The translations under genes and the position numbers were made by a program. DNA of 64,000 bases, from NCBI RefSeq assembly GCF_900103345.1, contig NZ_LT629702.1, positions 2,294,001 through 2,358,000 of the forward strand. Direction: 5' to 3'. Numbering within the stretch: position 1 is the first letter of the stretch; every line of letters begins with the position of its first letter. This DNA is from Pseudomonas azotoformans (GTDB taxonomy: Bacteria > Pseudomonadota > Gammaproteobacteria > Pseudomonadales > Pseudomonadaceae). Positions 56,682 to 64,000 of this stretch are shown here, piece after piece. The notes beneath the pieces were generated by a model, which worked only from the letters and a program-made list of their open reading frames with translations, searched no databases and was not told where the DNA came from.

Positions 56682-57701
56682 ATGGGTAACGAAAGCATCA
56701 ATTGGGACAAGCTGGGTTTTGACTACATCAAGACCGACAAGCGGTTTCTCCAGGTCTGGAAAAACGGCGAATGGCAAGAAGGCACCCTGACCGACGACAA
56801 CGTGCTGCACATCAGCGAGGGCTCCACCGCCCTGCACTATGGCCAGCAGTGTTTCGAAGGCCTCAAGGCCTACCGCTGCAAGGACGGTTCGATCAACCTG
56901 TTCCGCCCGGACCAGAACGCCGCCCGCATGCAGCGCAGCTGCGCACGCCTGCTGATGCCGCACGTGTCGACCGAAGACTTCATCGATGCCTGCAAACAAG
57001 TGGTCGCGGCCAACGAGCGCTTCATTCCGCCGTACGGCAGTGGCGGCGCGCTGTACCTGCGCCCGTTCGTGATCGGCACCGGTGACAACATCGGCGTGCG
57101 CACTGCGCCGGAGTTCATCTTCTCGGTGTTCTGCATCCCGGTCGGCGCCTACTTCAAGGGCGGCCTGGTGCCGCATAACTTCCAGATTTCCACCTTCGAC
57201 CGCGCCGCCCCACAGGGCACCGGTGCCGCCAAGGTCGGTGGCAACTACGCCGCCAGCCTGATGCCGGGTTCGGAAGCGAAGAAATCCGGTTTCGCCGACG
57301 CGATCTACCTGGACCCGATGACCCACTCGAAAATCGAGGAAGTCGGTTCGGCCAACTTCTTCGGGATCACCCACGACAATAAGTTCATCACACCGAAGTC
57401 GCCTTCGGTGCTGCCAGGCATCACCCGCCTGTCGCTGATCGAACTGGCCAAGACCCGCCTGGGCCTGGACGTGATCGAGGGCGAAGTGTTCATCGATAAG
57501 CTGGACCAGTTCAAGGAAGCCGGCGCCTGCGGTACGGCGGCGGTGATCTCGCCGATCGGCGGTATCCAGTACAACGGCAAGCTGCACGTATTCCACAGCG
57601 AAACCGAAGTCGGCCCGATCACCCAGAAGCTCTACAAAGAGCTGACGGGCGTCCAGACCGGTGACGTTGAAGCGCCGGAAGGCTGGATCGTCAAGGTATA
57701 A
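56682..57701 (+). CDS. ilvE: branched-chain amino-acid aminotransferase
   Basis: 339 aa, fold-type IV PLP enzyme. The PLP lysine is Lys184 in AAKVGGNYAASLM, with SEGSTALHYGQQCFEGLKAY near the N-terminus. It interconverts Val/Leu/Ile and their 2-oxoacids, feeding the Bkd complex upstream. Ribosome site GAGGGTGTC before the ATG. It probably has its own promoter in 56582-56681. Confidence 0.94.
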   Translation: MGNESINWDKLGFDYIKTDKRFLQVWKNGEWQEGTLTDDNVLHISEGSTALHYGQQCFEGLKAYRCKDGSINLFRPDQNAARMQRSCARLLMPHVSTEDFIDACKQVVAANERFIPPYGSGGALYLRPFVIGTGDNIGVRTAPEFIFSVFCIPVGAYFKGGLVPHNFQISTFDRAAPQGTGAAKVGGNYAASLMPGSEAKKSGFADAIYLDPMTHSKIEEVGSANFFGITHDNKFITPKSPSVLPGITRLSLIELAKTRLGLDVIEGEVFIDKLDQFKEAGACGTAAVISPIGGIQYNGKLHVFHSETEVGPITQKLYKELTGVQTGDVEAPEGWIVKV

Positions 57702-57721
57702 CTGCCACTGCCCAAAACTAA

Positions 57722-57810
57722 TGTGGGAGGGGGCTTGCTCCCGATAGCGGCGTATCAGTCATGAATGTGCTGACTGACACACTGCCATCGGGAGCAAGCC
57801 CCCTCCCACA
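57722..57810. repeat. REPIN after ilvE
   Basis: Inverted pair with matching core changes on both sides (GGGGGCTTGCTCCC and GGGAGCAAGCCCCC), a compensatory pattern. Confidence 0.9.
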
Positions 57811-57826
57811 TTTGGTCTCCAGTGTT

Positions 57827-58717
57827 TCAAGTTTTGGGGATGTTTTCGGCAATCTTCTTGCCCATGCTGATCCTCGGCTCCACCCCATACCCCAACGCCT
57901 CGTAAAACCCCACCACCGCCTCATTACCACTGGTGATCTGCAGGTTGATCTTCATGCAGCCCAGCGCCGTCAATGCCTGTTCCGCATGCCGCACCAGCGA
58001 CGAACCCAGGCCATGGCGCCGGTAGTCCGCATGCACCGCCACTGAATACAGCCAGCCACGGTGCCCGTCATACCCGGCCAGAATCGTCCCGATCACGGTT
58101 TTTTTGTCCGTCGCGACGAAGAACAAACCATCGTTGACCGCCAGCTTCTTATCAATCGCCAGAATCGGCAGGTTGTGTGCCGTTTCGTAGCCAAACGCCT
58201 CTTGCCACAACGCCACCACCTGCGCCCGGTGCTGGCGGTCACGATACGGCCCGATGGGGTGCCGGGACAGCAGGGCCTTTTCCATCACCAGCGTCCGCTC
58301 GTTGCCGTGATAAACGTGGCGCACGGTGTGAAAACCCAGCTTGGTATAGAACGGCTCGGCCGTCAGTGAGGACGGCACGTTCAACACCGTCACCCCGGCT
58401 TCACGGGCGCGCCGTTCGATCTCGCTCATCAACAACCGGCCAATCCCCTGCCCTTGCAGCACAGGATTGACGAACACCGAGCGCACCACATTGGCATCCA
58501 GCGCTGCGGTGGCGACGATCACCTGATCCTGAACCGCTACCAGCACCACGCGGCGCTTGAGCAGTTCCAGCACCGCCTCCGGCGTGAAGTTAGCGGCGAC
58601 CCGCGCAATCACCTCCGCCGGATAATCCCGCGCATTGCTGCTGCGCAGGGCCGCGAGGATGACCTGGCTGATGCCTTCGGCATCGGCCGGCTGGGCGAGA
58701 CGAACGACGGTAGACAT
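57827..58717 (-). CDS. double GNAT acetyltransferase
   Basis: 296 aa, two GNAT domains in one chain. The first, about 1-150, has FVNPVLQGQGIGRLLM and EPFYTKLGF (YafP-like). The second, about 155-290, has VHADYRRHGLGSSLV and AVVGFYEALGY (YpeA-like). Each acetyl-CoA loop looks intact. Substrates unknown. Divergent from ctlX across a REPIN. Confidence 0.88.
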   Translation of the reverse strand: MSTVVRLAQPADAEGISQVILAALRSSNARDYPAEVIARVAANFTPEAVLELLKRRVVLVAVQDQVIVATAALDANVVRSVFVNPVLQGQGIGRLLMSEIERRAREAGVTVLNVPSSLTAEPFYTKLGFHTVRHVYHGNERTLVMEKALLSRHPIGPYRDRQHRAQVVALWQEAFGYETAHNLPILAIDKKLAVNDGLFFVATDKKTVIGTILAGYDGHRGWLYSVAVHADYRRHGLGSSLVRHAEQALTALGCMKINLQITSGNEAVVGFYEALGYGVEPRISMGKKIAENIPKT

Positions 58718-58763
58718 GATTCCTCCTGGCTAACGCAAGCACGTGGCAACGAGCAAACTTTTC

Positions 58764-58865
58764 TGTAGGAGCGAGCTTGCTCGCGAAAAACGTCAACGAT
58801 AACGCGGGAAGTCAGATTACACACGGCGCTCTTGAGCTTTTTCGCGAGCAAGCTCACTCCTACAG
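58764..58865. repeat. REPIN, GAGCGAGCTTGCTCGCGA type
   Basis: Same subtype and spacer motifs as 870-972 at the other end of the window. Left copy about 58764-58791, right copy 58836-58865. Confidence 0.9.
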
Positions 58866-58867
58866 CC

Positions 58868-58940
58868 ATCACAGCCGATTCGGCTGCCCCACCCCACTTT
58901 TCAGCTTTCCCGGCTGAACCACCCCCTGGTTTCAGCCGGG
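58868..58940 (+). promoter_or_regulatory. ctlX upstream region with shared motif and long dyad
   Basis: The motif ATCACAGCCGATTCGGCTGC (58868-58887) recurs with one mismatch upstream of the ABC transporter operon. It is followed at 58909-58940 by an inverted repeat with arms CCCGGCTGAACCA and TGGTTTCAGCCGGG (one bulged A, CCCC centre). Confidence 0.5.
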
Positions 58941-59000
58941 ATTCATCCCGCACAACCCACAAAATAGCCCCACAGCTCACCCCATGGATGTCGTGCCCCC

Positions 59001-59927
59001 ATGCAAACCACCAACACCGTCTTGATGATTCGCCCGGCGCGCTTTGCCTTCAACCCGGACACCGCAATCAACAACCGCTTCCAACGCCAGCCCCTCGACC
59101 CACTCCACGCACAGCAAAAAGCGCTGGAGGAGTTTGACGGCTATGTCGCCACCCTGCGCAATCACGGCGTGGAGGTGCTGGTGGTGCAGGACACCCCGGC
59201 GCCCCACACCCCCGACTCGATCTTCCCCAACAACTGGTGGAGCAGCCACGCCGACGGCAGCCTGGTGCTGTACCCGATGGAAGGCCAGAACCGACGACTG
59301 GAACGCGACAAAGGCGTGCTGCAAGTGCTGGAGCAACGTTTTGCGATCAACAGCACCATTGACCTCAGCCACCTCGAACAACAGAACATCTTCCTCGAAG
59401 GCACCGGCAGCATGGTGCTCGACCGCCAGCACCGCATCAGCTACGCCTGCCACTCCGGGCGCACCCACCACCACGCCCTGCGCCAGTTCGCCGAACGCCT
59501 CGACTACCAACTCTGCGTGTTCCATGCGGTCGACCGCCACCACGCGCCGATCTACCACAGCAACGTGATGATGAGCGTCGGCCGCGACCTCTCGGTGGTG
59601 TGCCTGCAAGCCCTGCCGGTTGCCGATGAGCGCCAGGCTCTGGAACGCTCCCTGCGCAACACCGGCAAGGACATCGTCGCCCTCGACTTCGACCAGTTGG
59701 AAGCCTTCGCCGGCAACATGCTCGAAGTCCACGACCGCGACGGCCAGCCACTGCTGGTGATGTCGGCCAGCGCCTGGGGCGCCCTGCAACCGGCGCAGCG
59801 CCAACATATCGAGCGCCACACCCGGCCGGTGGTGGTGAACATCGACAACATCGAACGCATCGGCGGCGGCAGTGCCCGCTGCATGCTGGCGGAAGTGCAC
59901 CTGCCCGCCCGTCCCTCATTTCAATAA
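59001..59927 (+). CDS. ctlX: citrulline hydrolase-like amidinotransferase-fold enzyme
   Basis: 308 aa, pentein fold of the arginine deiminase/amidinotransferase superfamily, CtlX group. SIFPNNWWSSH and EGTGSMVLDRQHR carry Asp/Glu and Arg positions for the guanidine/ureido group; the nucleophile is Cys294 in GGGSARCMLAEV. Likely splits citrulline (or arginine) to give ornithine, which the next enzyme consumes. Stop 11 bp before ocd, so cotranscribed. The ribosome site is weak. Confidence 0.85.
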   Translation: MQTTNTVLMIRPARFAFNPDTAINNRFQRQPLDPLHAQQKALEEFDGYVATLRNHGVEVLVVQDTPAPHTPDSIFPNNWWSSHADGSLVLYPMEGQNRRLERDKGVLQVLEQRFAINSTIDLSHLEQQNIFLEGTGSMVLDRQHRISYACHSGRTHHHALRQFAERLDYQLCVFHAVDRHHAPIYHSNVMMSVGRDLSVVCLQALPVADERQALERSLRNTGKDIVALDFDQLEAFAGNMLEVHDRDGQPLLVMSASAWGALQPAQRQHIERHTRPVVVNIDNIERIGGGSARCMLAEVHLPARPSFQ

Positions 59928-59938
59928 GGAGTCTTGCC

Positions 59939-60985
59939 ATGACCCGCTATATCGACGTCAACGACCTCTGCTACCTGGTCTCGCAAAAAGGCCTGCCCAC
60001 CTGCATCACCGAAATGGCCGAGTACATCCGCGCCGACTACCTGCGCTGGCAGGACTTCGAAAAATGCGCACGCCTGGCCAACCACTCGCCGGACGGCGTG
60101 ATCGAGCTGATGCCGGTGTCCGATGCGTCGCTGTATGCGTTCAAGTACGTCAACGGCCACCCGAAAAACACCCTGGCCGGCATGCTCACCGTAATGGCCT
60201 TCGGCGCGCTGGGCGATGTCGACACCGGCCTGCCGGTGCTGCTGGCGGAAATGACCCTGACCACCGCGATCCGCACCGCCGCCACCTCGGCGCTGGTCGC
60301 CCGCTATCTGGCCCGCGAGAACAGCCGCAGCATGGCGCTGATCGGCAACGGTTCGCAGAGCGAATTCCAGGCCCTGGCCTTCCACGCCATGCTTGGCATC
60401 AACGAAATCCGCCTGTTCGATATCGACGCCAAGGCCACTGCCAAACTGGCCGCCAACCTCAAGGCTTTCCCGGCGATCAAGGTGATCCTGGCCGGCAGCG
60501 TGGCCGAAGCGGTCAAAGGCGCCGACATCATCACCACCGTCACTGCCGACAAGGCCTACGCCACCATCCTTACCGACGACATGATCGAACCCGGCATGCA
60601 CCTCAACGCCGTGGGCGGCGACTGCCCGGGCAAGACCGAGCTGGACCGACGTATCGTCGAGCGCGCCCGGGTGATCGTCGAGTACGAACCACAAAGCCGC
60701 ATCGAAGGCGAAATCCAGCACATGCCGGAAGATTCGCCGGTCACAGAGCTGTGGCAAGTGATCAACGGTCAGCAGCCTGGCCGCGAACATGCGCGCCAGG
60801 TCACGCTGTTCGACTCGGTGGGCTTTGCCATCGAAGACTATTCGGCGCTGCGCTATGTACTGGACGTCGCAAAAGCGCTGGAAGTGGGCAGCACACTTGA
60901 ACTGGTGCCGAACCTGGCCGACCCGAAAGACCTGTTCGCACGCCTGGCCCAACAGCCCCGCGTACAGCAGAAAAAGCGCGCCTGA
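59939..60985 (+). CDS. ornithine cyclodeaminase
   Basis: 348 aa, OCD/mu-crystallin family. NAD motif LIGNGSQSEFQALAF (about 136-150) and the active-site Asp in NAVGGDCPGKTELD. It turns L-ornithine into L-proline and ammonia. AAGGAG lies before the ATG at 59939. Paired with ctlX it makes a citrulline-to-proline route; the transporter downstream would supply the substrate. Confidence 0.92.
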   Translation: MTRYIDVNDLCYLVSQKGLPTCITEMAEYIRADYLRWQDFEKCARLANHSPDGVIELMPVSDASLYAFKYVNGHPKNTLAGMLTVMAFGALGDVDTGLPVLLAEMTLTTAIRTAATSALVARYLARENSRSMALIGNGSQSEFQALAFHAMLGINEIRLFDIDAKATAKLAANLKAFPAIKVILAGSVAEAVKGADIITTVTADKAYATILTDDMIEPGMHLNAVGGDCPGKTELDRRIVERARVIVEYEPQSRIEGEIQHMPEDSPVTELWQVINGQQPGREHARQVTLFDSVGFAIEDYSALRYVLDVAKALEVGSTLELVPNLADPKDLFARLAQQPRVQQKKRA

Positions 60986-60992
60986 GACCGCT

Positions 60993-61030
60993 CTGGCCTG
61001 CCGCTTTGCGTCGAGGGCGGGCCAGTTTTT
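60993..61030 (+). terminator. intrinsic terminator after ornithine cyclodeaminase
   Basis: CTGGCC ... GGCCAG stem, with extra pairing GCC/GGC inside, followed by TTTTT. It separates the ctlX-ocd operon from the transporter operon. Confidence 0.7.
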
Positions 61031-61036
61031 CAGGGA

Positions 61037-61077
61037 TGAAAAGCCGATTCAGCGGGTATCACAGCCGATTCCGCTGC
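61037..61077 (+). promoter_or_regulatory. shared motif upstream of the ABC transporter operon
   Basis: ATCACAGCCGATTCCGCTGC at 61058-61077, one mismatch from the copy upstream of ctlX, with a related AAAGCCGATTCAGCGG 20 bp before it (61039-61054). Suggests a common regulator of both operons. Confidence 0.5.
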
Positions 61078-61211
61078 ATTGCCGGTTTTAACAGCGCAAT
61101 TCGCGCTTTATGCACGGGGTAAACGACACAAAAAACGCACCATCATGAAGCATTCTCTGCTCCCAGTTATTCACTGCCCTGACATCAATTACAAAATATA
61201 GGGACCTGCAC

Positions 61212-61991
61212 ATGACTCCATTGCGATCACTCTTCGCCGCGCTGCTGTTGCCACTCTGCGCCACCTCCGCCCACGCCCAGGACTGGAAAGAAATCCGCTT
61301 CGGCGTGTTCCCCGAATACCCGCCCTTCGAATCCGTGGCCGCCGACGGCAGCCTGCAAGGCTTCGATATCGAGTTGGGCAACGCGATCTGCGCCAAGCTC
61401 GAAGTGAAATGCATTTGGGTCCACAATGAATTCGACGGCATGATCCCGGCCCTGCGCGCGCGCAAGTTCGACGCGATCATGTCGTCCATGGCCGTCACCC
61501 CGGCCCGTGAAAAAATCATCGACTTCAGCGACCGGCTGTTCCTCAGCCCGACTTCGGTGATCACCCGCAAGAGCGCCGACTTCGGCGACACCCCGGAATC
61601 CCTCAAGGGCAAGCAAGTCGGCGTACTGCAAGGTTCGTTGCAGGAGGCCTATGCCCGTGCGCACCTGGCCAGGCTCGGCGCGCAGATCAAGGCGTACCAG
61701 TCCCAGGACCAGAACTACGCCGACCTGCAGAACGGTCGCCTCGACGCAACCCTGACCGACAAGCTCGAAGCCCAGCTCAACTTCCTGTCCAAGCCCGAAG
61801 GCGCCGACTTCAAGACCGGCCCGGCGTTCAAGGACCCAACCCTGCCCCTGGACATCGCCATGGGCCTGCGCAAGAACGACCAGGAACTGCGCGCGCTGAT
61901 CAACAAGGGCATCGCTGCCGTGCAGGCTGATGGCACTTACGCGCAGATCCAGAAGAAATACTTTGGTGATCAGGACATCTACCACGAGTGA
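61212..61991 (+). CDS. periplasmic substrate-binding protein for basic amino acids
   Basis: 259 aa. Signal peptide to AHA (residue 22). Class III amino-acid binding fold: IRFGVFPEYPPFESVAADGSLQGFDIEL, DAIMSSMAVTPAREKIIDFSD and DLQNGRLDATLTDKLEA, typical of Arg/Orn/His binders (ArgT, AotJ). The context with ctlX and ocd favours citrulline, ornithine or arginine. A REPIN separates it from the permease genes. Confidence 0.9.
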   Translation: MTPLRSLFAALLLPLCATSAHAQDWKEIRFGVFPEYPPFESVAADGSLQGFDIELGNAICAKLEVKCIWVHNEFDGMIPALRARKFDAIMSSMAVTPAREKIIDFSDRLFLSPTSVITRKSADFGDTPESLKGKQVGVLQGSLQEAYARAHLARLGAQIKAYQSQDQNYADLQNGRLDATLTDKLEAQLNFLSKPEGADFKTGPAFKDPTLPLDIAMGLRKNDQELRALINKGIAAVQADGTYAQIQKKYFGDQDIYHE

Positions 61992-62021
61992 TGCTCTGAC
62001 CTCGCTGTGGAAACTTGCTTG

Positions 62022-62110
62022 TGTGGGAGGGGGCTTGCCCCCGATAGCGGTGGGTCAGTCAACTGATTTGGCACTGATACACCTCTATCGGGGGCAAGCC
62101 CCCTCCCACA
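62022..62110. repeat. REPIN between binding-protein and permease genes
   Basis: Standard inverted pair inside what should be one operon; it may stabilise the upstream message so that binding protein exceeds permease. Confidence 0.9.
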
Positions 62111-62158
62111 AAAGGCAGCGTCCACAGTCAATCTCTGTGCTCCATCGAGATCATTTCC

Positions 62159-62860
62159 ATGAATGAATTCCTCAACTTGCAAGGCTACGGCCCGATGCTC
62201 GCCCAGGGCGCGTGGATGACGCTCAAGCTGTCGTTCCTCGCCCTGGCCTTGAGCCTCGCCCTCGGCCTGATCGCCGCCGGTGCCAAGCTCTCCAGCGCCA
62301 AATGGCTGCGGGTGCCGGCCACGCTCTACACCACGCTGATCCGCAGCGTGCCGGACCTGGTGCTGATCCTGCTGATTTTCTACAGCCTGCAACTGTGGCT
62401 CAACGACCTGAGCGAAGTGTTCGGCTGGGACTACTTTGAAATCGACCCGTTTACCGCAGGCGTCGTCACCCTGGGCTTCATCTACGGCGCGTATTTCACC
62501 GAGAACTTCCGGGGCGCGATCCTCAGCGTGCCGGTCGGCCAACTGGAAGCGGCGACCGCCTACGGCCTGAGTCGCTGGCAGCGCTTTCACCTGGTGCTGT
62601 TCCCGCAGCTGATGCGCTTTGCCCTGCCGGGCCTGGGCAATAACTGGCTGGTGCTGCTCAAGTCCACGGCCCTGGTGTCGATCATCGGCCTGTCGGACCT
62701 GGTCAAGGCCGCGCAGAACGCCGGCAAGACCACCAACGAGCCGCTGTACTTCCTGATCCTCGCGGGCCTGGTGTACCTGGTGATCACCACCCTCTCCAAC
62801 CGCATCTTCAAGCGCCTCGAACGGCGCTACAACCTCGGCATCAAGGGGATGGCGCGATGA
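62159..62860 (+). CDS. ABC transporter permease (HisQ/AotQ type)
   Basis: 233 aa, five or so membrane helices. The EAA loop that contacts the ATPase is QLEAATAYGLSRWQRFHLVLFPQ. Overlaps the next permease gene by 4 bases (ATGA). Forms a heterodimeric channel with it. Confidence 0.92.
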   Translation: MNEFLNLQGYGPMLAQGAWMTLKLSFLALALSLALGLIAAGAKLSSAKWLRVPATLYTTLIRSVPDLVLILLIFYSLQLWLNDLSEVFGWDYFEIDPFTAGVVTLGFIYGAYFTENFRGAILSVPVGQLEAATAYGLSRWQRFHLVLFPQLMRFALPGLGNNWLVLLKSTALVSIIGLSDLVKAAQNAGKTTNEPLYFLILAGLVYLVITTLSNRIFKRLERRYNLGIKGMAR

Positions 62861-63570
62861 TCGAACTGTTCCAGCAATACGGCCTGGCCTACCTGTTCAG
62901 CGATGGCGCAGGGTTGTCCGGCGTGGCCATGACCCTGTGGCTGTTCATCATTTCGGTAGTACTCGGGTTCTTTCTATCGATTCCGCTGGCACTGGCGCGG
63001 GTGTCCGAACACTTCTGGCTGCGCTGGCCGGTGGAGGTCTACACCTACCTGTTCCGGGGCACGCCGCTGTATATCCAGTTGCTGATTTGCTACACCGGGC
63101 TGTACAGCCTGGAAGTGGTACAGGACAACGCCTTGCTCAACCAGTTTTTCCGCAACGCGCTGAACTGCACCCTGCTGGCCTTCGTGCTCAACACCTGCGC
63201 CTACACCGTGGAAATCTTCGCCGGGGCGATCCGCAATATTCCCCACGGCGAAATCGAAGCGGCCCGCGCCTATGGCCTGCATGGCTGGCGGTTGAACCTG
63301 TTTGTGGTAGTGCCGGCAGCTCTGCGTCGCGCATTGCCGGCCTACAGCAATGAAATGATCCTGATGCTGCACGCCACCTCCCTGGCGTTTACCGCTACCG
63401 TCGCCGACATCCTCAAGGTGGCCCGCGACGCCAATGCCGAGACGTTCCTGACGTTCCAGGCCTTCGGCATCGCCGCCCTGCTCTACATGCTGCTGTCCTT
63501 TGCACTGGTGGGCCTGTTCCGACTGGCCGAACGTCGCTGGATGCGTTTTCTTGTTCCTACCCGAGGCTAA
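62857..63570 (+). CDS. ABC transporter permease (HisM/AotM type)
   Basis: 237 aa, about five membrane helices. The EAA loop is EIEAARAYGLHGWRLNLFVVVPA. RGTPLYIQLLICYTGLY is typical of polar amino-acid permeases. Start overlaps the upstream permease stop. Confidence 0.92.
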   Translation: MIELFQQYGLAYLFSDGAGLSGVAMTLWLFIISVVLGFFLSIPLALARVSEHFWLRWPVEVYTYLFRGTPLYIQLLICYTGLYSLEVVQDNALLNQFFRNALNCTLLAFVLNTCAYTVEIFAGAIRNIPHGEIEAARAYGLHGWRLNLFVVVPAALRRALPAYSNEMILMLHATSLAFTATVADILKVARDANAETFLTFQAFGIAALLYMLLSFALVGLFRLAERRWMRFLVPTRG

Positions 63571-63573
63571 CCC

Positions 63574-64000
63574 ATGAACCAGTCCGCGCAGGCCCTGGCC
63601 GCTTATCCCGTTGACGAACCCGTAGCCAAACCCGCCACCGCCGCCATCAAGCTGCAAGTCGAAGGCATCCACAAACGCTACGGCGAACACGAAGTGCTCA
63701 AGGGTGTATCGCTGAACGCGCGCAATGGCGATGTGATCAGCCTGATCGGCGCCAGCGGCTCCGGCAAAAGCACGATGCTGCGCTGCATCAACTTCCTCGA
63801 ACAGCCGGACGCTGGGGTGATCACCCTGGACGGCATCAGCATCGAAATGCAGCAAGGCCGCGCCGGCACCCGCGCGCCGCACCAGGCCCAGTTGCAGAAC
63901 CTGCGCACACGCCTGGCCATGGTGTTCCAGCACTTCAACCTGTGGAGCCACATGACCGTGCTGGAAAACATCACCATGGCCCCGCGCCGGGTGCTGAACG
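63574..64000 (+). CDS. ABC transporter ATP-binding protein (HisP/AotP type, 3' partial)
   Basis: The first 142 residues are present; the gene runs past the window end. A 25-residue lead is followed by the nucleotide-binding domain with Walker A GASGSGKST and the Q-loop AMVFQHFNLWSHMTV. The signature and Walker B lie beyond 64000. Starts 3 bp after the permease stop and completes the transporter. Confidence 0.93.
   Translation, partial: MNQSAQALAAYPVDEPVAKPATAAIKLQVEGIHKRYGEHEVLKGVSLNARNGDVISLIGASGSGKSTMLRCINFLEQPDAGVITLDGISIEMQQGRAGTRAPHQAQLQNLRTRLAMVFQHFNLWSHMTVLENITMAPRRVLN

Overview
The window is a GC-rich chromosomal segment of a Pseudomonas, most likely of the P. fluorescens group. Three things point there: gene sets typical of the genus (bkd operon, ErcA/ErbR/NahK alcohol-oxidation regulon, PreTA pyrimidine catabolism, BigR-type sulfide module), dense REP/REPIN repeats built on two cores (a GTGGGAGGGGGCTTGCCCCC type and a GAGCGNGCTTGCTCGCGA type), and a REP-associated transposase (RAYT). 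No tRNA, rRNA, CRISPR array, prophage or intact insertion sequence is visible.

Layout. 1-1.7 kb: end of an unknown gene, a C39-peptidase-like lipoprotein without its catalytic Cys, a 53-aa membrane protein and a second lipoprotein. 1.9-7.7 kb: a tripartite RND efflux operon. 7.7-8.5 kb: RAYT surrounded by REPs. 8.5-17 kb: reductive pyrimidine catabolism (M20 amidohydrolase, NCS1 transporter, dihydropyrimidinase, PreT, PreA, TetR regulator). 17.2-18.9 kb: acetyltransferase and CopCD copper genes. 19.1-26.1 kb: uronate oxidation and uptake (OprD-type porin, uronate dehydrogenase, SMP-30 lactonase, TRAP transporter, mutarotase). 26.2-29 kb: HlyD/DHA2 exporter. 29-29.9 kb: a non-coding island with a long inverted repeat, a hexanucleotide microsatellite and a REPIN.

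29.9-45.3 kb: PQQ-dependent alcohol oxidation and its regulators. These are a soluble hybrid kinase, ErcA, an orphan pqqA, aldehyde dehydrogenase, a metallohydrolase, a SoxYZ-like carrier, cytochrome c-550, a Ca-type quinoprotein alcohol dehydrogenase, a pentapeptide-repeat protein, an EraR-like regulator lacking its phosphoacceptor Asp, a CxxxCW protein, ErbR/AgmR, NahK and NosP. The ErbR-NahK junction is a 274-bp segment present three times in tandem.

45.5-48.9 kb: sulfide detoxification (TauE exporter, sulfide:quinone oxidoreductase, BigR-like repressor, persulfide dioxygenase). 49-50.7 kb: chemoreceptor. 50.9-57.7 kb: branched-chain amino/keto acid catabolism (BkdR, BkdA1-A2-B, LpdV, IlvE). 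57.8-58.7 kb: double-GNAT protein. 59-64 kb: citrulline/ornithine module (CtlX, ornithine cyclodeaminase) and a polar amino-acid ABC transporter whose ATPase runs off the end.

The window is thus a chain of catabolic modules, many bounded by REPINs. The observations most worth following are the phosphorylation-dead EraR with no EraS-like kinase beside it, the REPIN-centred triplication that captured two gene 3' ends, the orphan pqqA beside ercA, and a motif shared by the ctlX-ocd and ABC-transporter upstream regions.
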